A stretch of DNA of 64,000 nucleotides, from NCBI RefSeq assembly GCF_900114215.1, contig NZ_FOSG01000008.1:1-64000 (forward strand), in the 5' to 3' direction. This DNA is from Streptomyces mangrovi (GTDB taxonomy: Bacteria > Actinomycetota > Actinomycetes > Streptomycetales > Streptomycetaceae). Positions 50,279 through 58,708 of the stretch are shown here, piece after piece; the first letter of the stretch is position 1; the number at the start of each line of letters is the position of its first letter. The position numbers and the translations under genes were made by a program. A model generated the notes under the pieces. It searched no databases and was not told the DNA's origin. It saw only the letters and a list, made by a program, of their open reading frames with translations.

Positions 50279-51973
50279 TCAGCGGAGCGGGAGCCGGTCC
50301 TCCCGGCCCGCGAGGGTGCGCAGGTACGCCTTGTCGGGCTTGCCGTGCGCGGTGAGCGGGAGGTCGTCCCAGAACGCCAGCTCGGCGGGGGCGTGTTCGG
50401 GTGTGAGCAGGCCGGCCACGTGCTCGCGGAGCGCCCCGGGGTCACGGCGGGCGCCGTCGCGCAGCGACACCGCGGCGTGCACATGCTCGACGCGGTCGTC
50501 GTCGGCCACCCCGTAGACGGCGGCGTTCGCCACGTCGGGGTGGGACAGCAGCGCCCGCTCGACGGCGGCGGGGTGGATCTTCAGGCCGCCGCTCTTGACG
50601 ACGTCGCCGACGCGGCCGACCAGCCTCAGGTATCCGTACCGGTCGATCAGGCCCAGGTCGCCGGTGCGCAGCAGGCCGTCGCGCAGGGCACGGGCGGTCG
50701 CCCCGGGGTCGCCGAGGTAGCCGTCCATGACGGTGGGGGACGCCACACGGACCTCCCCGGGCCGGCCCCGCGGCGCCTCCTCGCCGGTCTCCGGATCGAC
50801 GATCCTCAGCCGGACCCAGGGGAAGGGGCGCCCCACGCTGGGCAGCAGCTCGGGCTCGCAGTGGTCCAGCGGGGTGAGGTTGGAGATGCCGCCGGCCTCG
50901 GTGGAGCCGTAGAGCTGCACGAGGCGGTCGCCCAGCACCTCGCGCGCCTCGGCGATCCGCCGGGGCGAGGCGGGGGTGCCGCTGTAGACCAGGCGGCGCA
51001 GGGAGGACAGATCGGCGCCGCCGGAGCGGGCCGATTCGGTGAGGCGGTACAGATGGGGCACCGCCAGGTAGGCGTCGGTGATGCGTTCGGCGGCGAGTGC
51101 GTCCAGGGCCGCGGCGGCGTCGAACCCCTCGTGCAGGACGACGCGGCCGCCCTCGGCGAGCACGGCGTCCACCATCGAGCCGATGGTGTGGCTGAGCGGG
51201 AGGACGGCGAGGAAGCGGGAGGGCCGGCCCGGCTCGGGACTGCCGGGGAAGGCGTCGACGAGGGCGTTCCAGGTGCGGAAGGACTGGCCGATGCTCTTGG
51301 GACGGCCGGTGCTTCCGCTGGTGTGGGCCACGACCGCGAGGTCCCCGGGCTCGTAGCGGACCCGGGCCAGCGCCTCCGTCGGGGAGGTGACCGAAGACGT
51401 GTCCGGGGGCGTGTCCGGACGGTCGCCGGGGCGGGTGCCGAGACGGCCGAGGTGGCCGGGGCGGGCGTCGAGGTGGTCGTCGAGGTGGGCGTCCGGACCG
51501 GCGCAGCCGGGCCCGGCACCGATCAGCGGCAGCTCCCCGCGCCTGCCGCGGGCGAGTTCGCGGGCCCGGCCGAGGTGCGCGCCGTCGCAGACCAGGAACC
51601 GCGCCCCGCTCTCCCGCAGCAGTCGGTCCTGGACTTCCCGGGGCAGCTCCACGGCGTCCGAGCGGGGGTTGTGCGAGCGGATGTACACGACCGCGGCGCC
51701 CAGCAGATGTGCCGCGTAGCGGGCGGTCAGCATGGCCGGGTGGTTGGTCTCCGTGAGGACCGCCACCGTGCTCCCCCGGCCGGCCCGCAGACGGCGCAGA
51801 CACGCCGCCGCGGACAGCACCGAAGCGGCCAGCCCGGCCCCCGTCACGTCCTCCCCGCGCCACCGCAGGACGACCCGCTCCGGGTCGCGCGCCAGGGTGT
51901 GCAGGATCCTGCGGGCGTAGTGCTCGTGCCGTGCCCACGTCGGGACCGTGTCTGCGGGGAAGGCTGGGGCCAC
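50279..51973 (-). CDS. AMP-dependent synthetase/ligase (aryl-acid activating)
   Basis: 564 residues from GTG 51973. Adenylation motifs in order: HTSGSTGRPKS (P-loop), QLYGSTEAGG, LLRTGDLGLIDRYGYLRLVG, and the C-terminal catalytic Lys in LTAHGKPDKAYL. A variable Asp/Arg/Pro insert of ~40 residues (about 150-190, from repeats near 51400-51520) precedes the P-loop. It lies between the precursor gene and the AHBA genes, so I infer it activates AHBA or its hydroxylated form. No carrier protein is visible in the window. Confidence 0.88.
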   Translation of the reverse strand: MAPAFPADTVPTWARHEHYARRILHTLARDPERVVLRWRGEDVTGAGLAASVLSAAACLRRLRAGRGSTVAVLTETNHPAMLTARYAAHLLGAAVVYIRSHNPRSDAVELPREVQDRLLRESGARFLVCDGAHLGRARELARGRRGELPLIGAGPGCAGPDAHLDDHLDARPGHLGRLGTRPGDRPDTPPDTSSVTSPTEALARVRYEPGDLAVVAHTSGSTGRPKSIGQSFRTWNALVDAFPGSPEPGRPSRFLAVLPLSHTIGSMVDAVLAEGGRVVLHEGFDAAAALDALAAERITDAYLAVPHLYRLTESARSGGADLSSLRRLVYSGTPASPRRIAEAREVLGDRLVQLYGSTEAGGISNLTPLDHCEPELLPSVGRPFPWVRLRIVDPETGEEAPRGRPGEVRVASPTVMDGYLGDPGATARALRDGLLRTGDLGLIDRYGYLRLVGRVGDVVKSGGLKIHPAAVERALLSHPDVANAAVYGVADDDRVEHVHAAVSLRDGARRDPGALREHVAGLLTPEHAPAELAFWDDLPLTAHGKPDKAYLRTLAGREDRLPLR

Positions 51974-52058
51974 GGGGATCCAATCGTTCGGTACGGTGCC
52001 CGGGAGCGGTGTGCCCGCCCCGCCTGGAACGGGGCGGGCACACCGGACCGTGGAGCCG

Positions 52059-52253
52059 TCAGCAGCAGCAGCAGGAGGAGGACGACGAGGAGGAGGAGCA
52101 GCAGAAGGTGCCCTCGATCGCGTCGGTCTCGGTCATCGTCACGCCGCTCGACGCACCCATCTCCGGCAGCGCGACGCTGTCGGAGACGTCGAGGACCTCG
52201 AGCTCCTCGATGTCGAAGGAGTCGAAGATCTCGGTCTCAGCCACGGAGCTCAT
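52059..52253 (-). CDS. Thiopeptide-type / azole RiPP precursor peptide
   Basis: 64 residues from ATG 52253, with AAGGGA upstream. The acidic leader contains FDSFDIEELEVLDV then SDSVALPEMGASSG, matching thiopeptide leaders such as LazA (VALPENGA-SWG). A 13-residue non-azole stretch (38-50, VTMTETDAIEGTF) is followed by Cys51-52, eight Ser (53-60) and Cys61-64. Cys and Ser are the residues converted to thiazoles, oxazoles and dehydroalanines. If cleavage follows GA (34), the core is 30 residues, unusually long. It is the first gene of the AHBA operon. A longer upstream start is unlikely. Confidence 0.92.
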   Translation of the reverse strand: MSSVAETEIFDSFDIEELEVLDVSDSVALPEMGASSGVTMTETDAIEGTFCCSSSSSSSSCCCC

Positions 52254-52741
52254 CTCGAATTTCCCTTCAGAGGTTTCCACCGGTCGATCGACCGACGTGA
52301 CGATGCTGAATGAAACCCGCGTTCCGCACAGCATTTCCGCGGTGGCGGCTGACATTTATCACGACGTCACTTACGTAGGTCACCGGCTGTCCGCGCCGGC
52401 CCGGAAGCCTTTTCGCGGTGATTCCGCCCCTGATGGCAGCGGCGACCGACGGGCCGCAAAGGGGTGGAAGGGGTGTAGGGGCAGGAAACGGGCGCACCGG
52501 TCCGGCGCGGCACGGAGTTCGTCCCGTGTTTTCCCGGGGGTTTCCACCGGTCGGCTTTCCGACACAATAGGGTTGACGCAGTGGAATGCCCTGCGGTGGT
52601 CTTCGGGGGCGGTGGACGGCATTCGGGGCGGCCCGTCCCGCCCGTGTCACCCGCGGTTTTCCTCCGCTGCCCCTTTGACGCCTCTTTGCCGCCTCTCCGC
52701 ATAAACCGGCCGTTCGCCGGGCGCCGCCACCGGGAGCAGAA
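52254..52741. promoter_or_regulatory. Divergent control region of the RiPP cluster
   Basis: A 488-bp gap with lower GC than its surroundings and no gene. The 15-bp sequence GGTTTCCACCGGTCG occurs at 52272-52286 (leader of the precursor) and again at 52539-52553 (upstream of the plus-strand monooxygenase), in the same orientation. At the first copy it runs into a perfect 14-bp palindrome CGGTCGATCGACCG (52281-52294). ACAATA at 52564 could be a -10 for the monooxygenase gene. This looks like a shared operator region; the regulator is not in the window. Confidence 0.55.
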
Positions 52742-54412
52742 GTGAACCCTCCAGCCGCGTTCGTCCCCGCACCGTCCCGTGCGCCCCATGTGCCCGGCGC
52801 CGCCGCCGACGTGCTCGTCGTCGGATACGGACCGGTCGGCCAGACCCTCGCCCTCCTGCTCGCCCGGCGGGGCCGGCGGGTCACCGTCGTCGAGCGGTGG
52901 CCGCGGCCGTATCCGATGCCGCGCGCGGTGGCGTTCGACGGGCCGAGCGCCCGCGTCCTGGCCTTCGCGGGCATCGCCGACGCCGTCCGCGGGATCGGCG
53001 AGCCGTCCCCGGACTACGTGGTGGAGAACGCCGGGGGCGCCGAGCTGCTGCGCGTGTCACTGGCCCCCGAGGGCCCGTACGGCTGGCCGGACTCCACGTC
53101 CGTTTACCAGCCGGGGCTGGAGGAGGCGCTCTCCCGGTGCGCCACCGGGCTGCCGGAGCTGCGGGTGCTGCGCGGACACCGGGCCGTGGGCATCGCCGAG
53201 CGCGGCGGGGCGGTGGAGCTCGTCGCCGAGGACGTCGGGTCCGGTGAGCACCGGACGCTGACGGCCCGCTGGGTGGTGGGCTGCGACGGCGCCAACAGCT
53301 TCGTCCGCGAACAGGGCCTGGGGACGGGGCTCGACGACTCCGGGTTCGCCCTGGACTGGATGGCCTGCGACGTGGTGCCGCACCGGCCGGAGGACTTCCC
53401 CCCGCTCAACCTCCAGGTCGCCGACCCGGCGCGGCCCCGGGTGGCGGTCTCCGCGGGACCGGGGCACCGCCGCTGGGAGTTCATGCGGCTGCCCCACGAG
53501 CCGGCCGCGGAGTTCGGCACCGCCGAGAACGCCCGGCGGCTGCTGTCCCTGTTCGGCGTGGACGCCAAGAACGCCACTGTGGAACGCCATGCCGTCTACA
53601 CCTTCGCGGGCCGCAACGCCCGGTGCTGGCGCCGCGGCCGGATCCTCCTCGCGGGCGACGCCGCCCACCAGATGCCCCCCTTCGCCGGCCAGGGGATGTG
53701 CTCGGGCATCCGGGACGCGGCGAACCTGGCCTGGAAGCTGGACCTGGTGCTGGCGGGGGCCGCCGGCGAGGACCTGCTCGACACCTACGAGCGGGAGCGG
53801 CGCCCGCACGTCCAGCAGGTCATCGACATGTCCGTCGGCCTGGGCCGCCTCATCTGCGAGACCGATCCGGCCGCGGCTGCCGGGCGCGACGCGGCGATGC
53901 TCCGCGACCGGGCCCGCGACGGCGCCGGCCGCCCCCGCCCCGACGTCCTCACCGGCGGCTTTCTGCACCGGGACACGGCCGCCGCGCCGCAGGGCCCGGC
54001 CGGTGTGCTGCTGCCGCAGGCGACGGTCGCGCACGCCACCGCCTCCGGCCCCTTCGACGAGATCGCCGGGACGGGGGGCTTCACGCTGCTCACCCTGGAC
54101 GACCCGGGGCGGGCGGCGCACGACGGCGGTACCCGCACGGCGCCGGACCCGCTGGGCGTCCGCCCGGTGCGGCTCCTGCCGCCCGGCACCCCGCGCGGGC
54201 ACGCGACGGGCGGCGCCGTGGTCGACACCGAGGGCGTCTACCACGCCTGGCTGGCGGCGCTGGGGGCCCGTACGGTCCTGGTGCGCCCCGACTTCTACGT
54301 CTACGGCGCCGCCCGGGACCGGGCGGGGACCGCGGCGCTGCTGCGCGCGGCGGCCGACGGGCTGGGCGGTCGCCCGGCGGCCGCCCGGCCCGCCACCGGC
54401 GCTCAGCGGTAG
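52742..54412 (+). CDS. FAD-dependent monooxygenase (MhpA/phenol hydroxylase type)
   Basis: 556 residues from GTG 52742. It has FAD motif VLVVGYGPVGQTLALLLARRG, then GCDGANSFVREQ, then LLAGDAAHQMPPFAGQGM followed by CSGIRDAANLAWKLDLV. The C-terminal thioredoxin-like domain ends in TVLVRPDFYVYGAA. This is the architecture of 3-(3-hydroxyphenyl)propionate-type hydroxylases. It is the only plus-strand gene of the cluster, convergent (10-base overlap) with the ABC permease. It could hydroxylate the aromatic unit or the modified peptide. Confidence 0.87.
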   Translation: MNPPAAFVPAPSRAPHVPGAAADVLVVGYGPVGQTLALLLARRGRRVTVVERWPRPYPMPRAVAFDGPSARVLAFAGIADAVRGIGEPSPDYVVENAGGAELLRVSLAPEGPYGWPDSTSVYQPGLEEALSRCATGLPELRVLRGHRAVGIAERGGAVELVAEDVGSGEHRTLTARWVVGCDGANSFVREQGLGTGLDDSGFALDWMACDVVPHRPEDFPPLNLQVADPARPRVAVSAGPGHRRWEFMRLPHEPAAEFGTAENARRLLSLFGVDAKNATVERHAVYTFAGRNARCWRRGRILLAGDAAHQMPPFAGQGMCSGIRDAANLAWKLDLVLAGAAGEDLLDTYERERRPHVQQVIDMSVGLGRLICETDPAAAAGRDAAMLRDRARDGAGRPRPDVLTGGFLHRDTAAAPQGPAGVLLPQATVAHATASGPFDEIAGTGGFTLLTLDDPGRAAHDGGTRTAPDPLGVRPVRLLPPGTPRGHATGGAVVDTEGVYHAWLAALGARTVLVRPDFYVYGAARDRAGTAALLRAAADGLGGRPAAARPATGAQR

Positions 54413-55146
54413 CGGCGGCCCTCGTCGCGGCGGTAGGCGAAGACGGCGAGGGCGCCCATGGCCGCCGTCCACACCACCAGGGTCACGACCGGGAGGGGGC
54501 GGACCTCGAAGTCCCCCACGGCGGCCCACATCAGCTCGACCGCGCCCCGGCTGGGCACGTACGGGGCGATGGCCTTGACGAAGCCGGGCGCGGCGTCGGG
54601 GGCCGACAGCAGTCCGCCGGCGAAGGCCAGGGGGAAGAACACGATCTGCACGACCGCCAGCGCCGCCTTGGTCGACAGCAGATAGCCGATCGACAGGCCC
54701 ATCAGCATGAACGGGACCGTGGCGACGACCAGGACGACCAGGGCGGTGAGGAATCCGCCGACGGTGACGGACGCCTCGGTGAACACCGCGGCGATGACGA
54801 CGACGGGCACCATCGACAGCAGCATCATCACCAGCCCGGTGAGGATGCGTCCGGCGAACGTCGGGAGCAGGCCGACGGGCAGGGTGCGGGTGTAGGGGTC
54901 CCACGGCTGGGCCCGGTCCTCGGCGACGCCGACGCCGTGCCCGAAGAGGTTGCTGATGATGGCGGCGAAGACGACCATCGACGCGGTCGCGTAGGCGGCG
55001 CCCGTCGGGTCGTCCCCGGCCGCCGGCACCACGAAGAAGATCATCGAGGCGGCGGGGAAGAACGCCGAGCCGATCAGCGCGATCGGGATGCGGACGGTCC
55101 GCAGGAGCTGGTAGCGGGTGTGCACGAGGGTCATGGCCATGGTCAC
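54403..55146 (-). CDS. ABC-2 type transporter permease
   Basis: 247 residues with about six transmembrane segments (IALIGSAFFPAASMIFFV, FLTALVVLVVATVPFMLMG). It is 9 bases downstream of the ATPase gene and pairs with it as an exporter, probably for the mature peptide and self-protection. It is the last gene of the right-hand operon within the window. Several start codons are possible (ATG 55146, 55140 or 55134). Confidence 0.88.
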   Translation of the reverse strand: MTMAMTLVHTRYQLLRTVRIPIALIGSAFFPAASMIFFVVPAAGDDPTGAAYATASMVVFAAIISNLFGHGVGVAEDRAQPWDPYTRTLPVGLLPTFAGRILTGLVMMLLSMVPVVVIAAVFTEASVTVGGFLTALVVLVVATVPFMLMGLSIGYLLSTKAALAVVQIVFFPLAFAGGLLSAPDAAPGFVKAIAPYVPSRGAVELMWAAVGDFEVRPLPVVTLVVWTAAMGALAVFAYRRDEGRRYR

Positions 55147-55155
55147 GGGGGCTCC

Positions 55156-56073
55156 TCAGGATCCGGCGATGGTCAGAAAGGCCTCTTCGAGCGAGGTCGG
55201 CCGGACCTCCAGGCCGGAGAAGTCCACCCCCCGGGTCACCAGTTCCCGCACCAGCCGGTCGGGGTCGGTGGTCATCAGATGGACGCGGCCGTCCTCGCGG
55301 CGCTCGCTCACCACCCCGGGCAGCCGCGGCAGTTCGCCCGCCACCAGGCTGACCCGGTGCACGTCGACCAGCCCGCGGATCGCCGCGACGGTGTCGTCGG
55401 CCAGCACCCGGCCCCGGCCCAGCACCACCACGCGCTCGGCCAGCGCCTCGACCTCCTCCAGGTAGTGGCTGGTCAGCAGGACGGTGCCGCCGCCGGCGTG
55501 GAACTCGGCCACCCGGTCCCACAGCGCCTTGCGCGCCTCCACGTCCAGACCGGTCGTCGGCTCGTCCAGGAACACCAGGCGCGGACGGCCCACGAAGGCC
55601 AGCGCCACCGCCAGGCGGCGCTTCTCGCCGCCCGACAGACCGCCGGTCTGCCGGCGTGCAAGAGGGGTCAGGCCGAACCGGTCCAGCAGCTCGCCGCGGT
55701 CGACCGGGTCCGGGTAGTGGGCGGCCACGAAGTCGACGACCTCGGTCACCCGCAGGGTCTCCGGCAGCCCGGTCTCCTGCGGGGTGACGCCGATCCGCAG
55801 CCGGTTCTCCGGGCGGCGCGGGTCGCCGCCGAACAGCTCGCAGCGGCCCGACGTCACCTGCCTCAGCCCGGTCAGCAGGTTGACCAGCGTGGACTTGCCG
55901 GCCCCGTTGGGGCCCAGCAGGCCCAGCAGTTCGCCCTCGCGGATCTCGAAGTCCACGGAGTCCAGGGCGGTGTGGCCGGCGTAACGGCGGGTGACGCCGA
56001 CGGCGCGGGCCACCACCGCCGGTTCCGCCGCCGGGGAGGTGCGGTCCGGGGCGGCCAGGGGGGCCTGGGGCAT
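55156..56073 (-). CDS. ABC transporter ATP-binding protein
   Basis: 305 residues, DrrA-like drug-export ATPase. It has Walker A GPNGAGKST, signature LSGGEKRR, Walker B LVFLDEPTTGLD and H-loop LLTSHYLEE. A C-terminal extension (DRLVRELVTRGVDFSGLEVR) is typical of the family. It lies between the thiopeptide-type protein and the permease with 9-base gaps, so it is part of the biosynthetic operon. Confidence 0.93.
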   Translation of the reverse strand: MPQAPLAAPDRTSPAAEPAVVARAVGVTRRYAGHTALDSVDFEIREGELLGLLGPNGAGKSTLVNLLTGLRQVTSGRCELFGGDPRRPENRLRIGVTPQETGLPETLRVTEVVDFVAAHYPDPVDRGELLDRFGLTPLARRQTGGLSGGEKRRLAVALAFVGRPRLVFLDEPTTGLDVEARKALWDRVAEFHAGGGTVLLTSHYLEEVEALAERVVVLGRGRVLADDTVAAIRGLVDVHRVSLVAGELPRLPGVVSERREDGRVHLMTTDPDRLVRELVTRGVDFSGLEVRPTSLEEAFLTIAGS

Positions 56074-56082
56074 GTTCGCTCC

Positions 56083-57105
56083 TTACGGTGCTGCGTTGAC
56101 GGGAGGGCGGGGCGGCGGCGGACCGGTGCGGTCGGGGCCGGGGCCGGGAAAGGCCCGGACGAGCCGGGCGTACGTCTGGAGCTCCTCGACCAGGTTCAGC
56201 CCCAGGCGGTTGTGGAACATGTGGACGTGCGAAAACACCACGCGGCCCGGATGCGTGGAGGTGCCGCGCAGCACGTCCCGCGCGTGCGCGGCGAGCGCCC
56301 GGTGCCAGCCGGCGAAGGGGCCGTGGTCGGCCGGGGGCGCCTGCGTACGGCCCGCCCCGGCGCCCCCGGCCGCGCCGTCGCGGCCGATGCCGCACAGCCG
56401 GTCGAGCTGCTCCTCGCCGTAGCCGAAGCCGGTGCCCCACTCCCGCCAGATCCGGTAGGCGTGCGCGTAGTAGGCGGCCTGGTCCGCGTCGCCGCCCAGG
56501 GCGGCGGCGGCCGCCATGGTGGCCCGCAGCCCGGCGAGCACCCGGGCGCGCTGGTCGGGCAGGTGCGGCAGCAGGCGGACGGTCAGTTCGCTGGAGAGCT
56601 GGAACAGCCGCTCCGCGGCGGGCATCAGGGCCGGGCCGCCGTACCGCTCGTACTCGGGCTCGTAGGAGCGGCGGTGCACGCCCGGCGGGGTCAGGTCCTC
56701 GACGGGCGTGCCGGCCTCCAGCTCCCCGGCCGCCGCGAGCCGTTCGGCCTCGCGCCGGTAGCCCCCGGGATCCACCGGCTCCTCGTCCGGCGCGAGCCTT
56801 CCGGCGCTCTCCAGCCGTTCGCGCAGCAGCCGTTCGGTCCGCTCGTACGCCGCGTCGTCCAGATCGCCCACGCGCAGCCGCAGATGGGGGCCGCCCTGCC
56901 AGTAGCGGATGAAGAACCAGGGCCGCTCCGGCGCGGTCTCGGCCACCGTCGGCCGGATCACGTCCTCGATCACGCGGTCGTGCAGCGACCGCGCGGTGGA
57001 GCCCAGATGCAGGTGCCAGGCGTGCCAGCGGGCGGCGGCGCCCGGGCCGGGGCCGGGGCCGGGGTTGTGCGGGGCGGCGGGGCGCGTCTCGTCGGTCTCG
57101 GTCAC
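56083..57105 (-). CDS. Thiopeptide-type bacteriocin biosynthesis protein (SpaB_C family)
   Basis: 340 residues from a GTG that overlaps the dehydrogenase stop (GTGA). Family features are W-HLHLGSTARSLHDRVIEDV near the start, FFIRYWQGGPHLRLRV, and the C-terminal VHMFHNRLGLNLVEEL. The family includes the glutamate-elimination partner of split LanB dehydratases (dehydroalanine formation) and the [4+2] pyridine synthases of thiopeptides. Sequence reading alone does not tell which. Only one copy lies in the window; a second may lie beyond the edge. Confidence 0.86.
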   Translation of the reverse strand: MTETDETRPAAPHNPGPGPGPGAAARWHAWHLHLGSTARSLHDRVIEDVIRPTVAETAPERPWFFIRYWQGGPHLRLRVGDLDDAAYERTERLLRERLESAGRLAPDEEPVDPGGYRREAERLAAAGELEAGTPVEDLTPPGVHRRSYEPEYERYGGPALMPAAERLFQLSSELTVRLLPHLPDQRARVLAGLRATMAAAAALGGDADQAAYYAHAYRIWREWGTGFGYGEEQLDRLCGIGRDGAAGGAGAGRTQAPPADHGPFAGWHRALAAHARDVLRGTSTHPGRVVFSHVHMFHNRLGLNLVEELQTYARLVRAFPGPGPDRTGPPPPRPPVNAAP

Positions 57106-58628
57106 AGTCTCACGTCCAGCAGGGGTCCGGTGTAGCGGGGCGTTCCGGTGATCACGGAGAAGACGACCATCTCGTCGGGGCCGAGGCCGAGGACCTCACG
57201 GGTGGGCACCTCCTCGAAGGCCCGTACCGGACGGGCGTAGAGGCCGTGTGCGGCGGCGGCCAGGCACAGGCCCTGGGCGGCCCACCCGGCGGCGTACTGC
57301 GCGGCGCACCAGCCGCCGGGACCGAACCGCTCCATCACCTCGCGCGGCCGCATCGAGAGGAACCAGATCATCGGCGCGTGCCGTACGTCGCAGCCGTTGC
57401 CCGGGGCCAGGGGGTAGCCGTAGTGCGCCTCCAGGCGGGCCGCGGCGGCCGGGTCCTCGGAGTACCGCGTCAGCGAGCCGCCGGCGACCCGGTGGACACC
57501 GTCGGCGCAGCCGTCGACCCCCTGCACCACGGCGGTGACGCGGAGGTGGTCGTGGACGGCGCGCAGCGTCCCGCCGGGCGGCGGGAGGGACAGCCACTCC
57601 ACTGCGTCGCGCAGGGCGGCGGCGGGCAGCCGCCGCCGTCTGCCGTTCATCCCGTACAGGCCGCGCGGCATCCGCCCCGAGGTGCGGCGCCACAGCAACT
57701 CGGCCCAGGGCAGCGCCTGCCCGCCCGTGGCCGAGGGGATCGAGGAGCCCAGCGGCGCGGGCGGCTCGCGGAAGTCCTGGGCGCGGTTGACGGCGAGGGC
57801 CTCGGCCAGCGCGGGGTCGGGACCGTCCGCCCCGGTGCCGGGGCTGGGGCCGGTGCCGGTGCCGGTGCCGGGGTCGGGACCGGAGCCCTCCGCGTCCAGT
57901 TCGACGGTGAGCGGCAGCGACCACTGCCACGCCGGGGCCAGGCCGAGCGCGCCGAGGCCGGCCTCGGCGGAAGCGTCCGGCAGCCGCAGCCGCCCCGGCA
58001 GCCCGAAGAGCTCCAGGGCCAGGCACAGCATGCGCAGGTTGACGCCGAGTTCGAGGTGGACCAGCGAGCCGCGGAACCACTTGTAGACGGGCGGCAGCCG
58101 GGTGTACCGGCCGGCCAGCGCGATCTCACGCCCGGCGCCGGGCCGGCCCGTACCGGCCCCCGCCGCGGGGAGGCCGGCCAGCGCGTGCCGGTAGACGTCC
58201 AGAGCCCCCCACCGCCCCCGCTCGCCGACGAGGACCTGCACGGGGAACCTGCTGCGCACCGACGGATAGCCGCGGTGGTCGTTGAACGGGTTCTCCGGTT
58301 CGCGGCGCTGCACCCCGAAGGCGGCGGCCAGCGCGTGGCCCAGCCGGTCGGCGCCCGGCTCCCCGGCGAACCGGCCCCGGGGGAAGGGGAGTTCCTCCAG
58401 CAGGTCGACGGTGCCGTGCGGCAGCGCGGTCAGCGGCCCGGACCGGGCGGCGTCCGGCAGCCCGGGCACCACCTCGGTCTCCGTCAGCGGGCCGGGCGGC
58501 GGTACGGGCGGCTCCGGGCGGTCGGCGCCGTTGCCGTAGGCGAACCACATCAGGTCGCGCGCCATGAAGTCCGCGTCCTCGGGCATCGGGGCGCCGACGG
58601 GTTCGCCGCGGGCGGGTGCGGTCTCCAT
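57102..58628 (-). CDS. SagB/ThcOx-type azoline dehydrogenase
   Basis: 508 residues. It is a nitroreductase-fold, FMN-dependent dehydrogenase with two related halves (RYTRLPPVYKWFRGSLVHLE; GGWCAAQYAAGWAAQGLCLA near the C-terminus). It oxidises azolines to thiazoles and oxazoles. A Gly/Pro/Asp linker with GTGTGTGPSPGTG repeats lies mid-protein. It is separated from the YcaO gene by 80 bp and coupled to the SpaB_C gene by a 4-base overlap. Confidence 0.86.
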   Translation of the reverse strand: METAPARGEPVGAPMPEDADFMARDLMWFAYGNGADRPEPPVPPPGPLTETEVVPGLPDAARSGPLTALPHGTVDLLEELPFPRGRFAGEPGADRLGHALAAAFGVQRREPENPFNDHRGYPSVRSRFPVQVLVGERGRWGALDVYRHALAGLPAAGAGTGRPGAGREIALAGRYTRLPPVYKWFRGSLVHLELGVNLRMLCLALELFGLPGRLRLPDASAEAGLGALGLAPAWQWSLPLTVELDAEGSGPDPGTGTGTGPSPGTGADGPDPALAEALAVNRAQDFREPPAPLGSSIPSATGGQALPWAELLWRRTSGRMPRGLYGMNGRRRRLPAAALRDAVEWLSLPPPGGTLRAVHDHLRVTAVVQGVDGCADGVHRVAGGSLTRYSEDPAAAARLEAHYGYPLAPGNGCDVRHAPMIWFLSMRPREVMERFGPGGWCAAQYAAGWAAQGLCLAAAAHGLYARPVRAFEEVPTREVLGLGPDEMVVFSVITGTPRYTGPLLDVRL

Positions 58629-58708
58629 ACGGTCTCCGTGCTGTCGTGGTCGGTGGTGCGGGTGGTCAGGTGGTGCGGCCGGTGCGGCCGGTACCGCCCG
58701 TGCGGGCC

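Noticed and set aside
52254..52355. 34-residue N-terminal extension of the precursor peptide
   Set aside because: The ATG at 52253 has a ribosome site and starts a leader of normal length and acidity; the extension contains a Cys and basic residues unlike such leaders, and overlaps the repeat/palindrome region.
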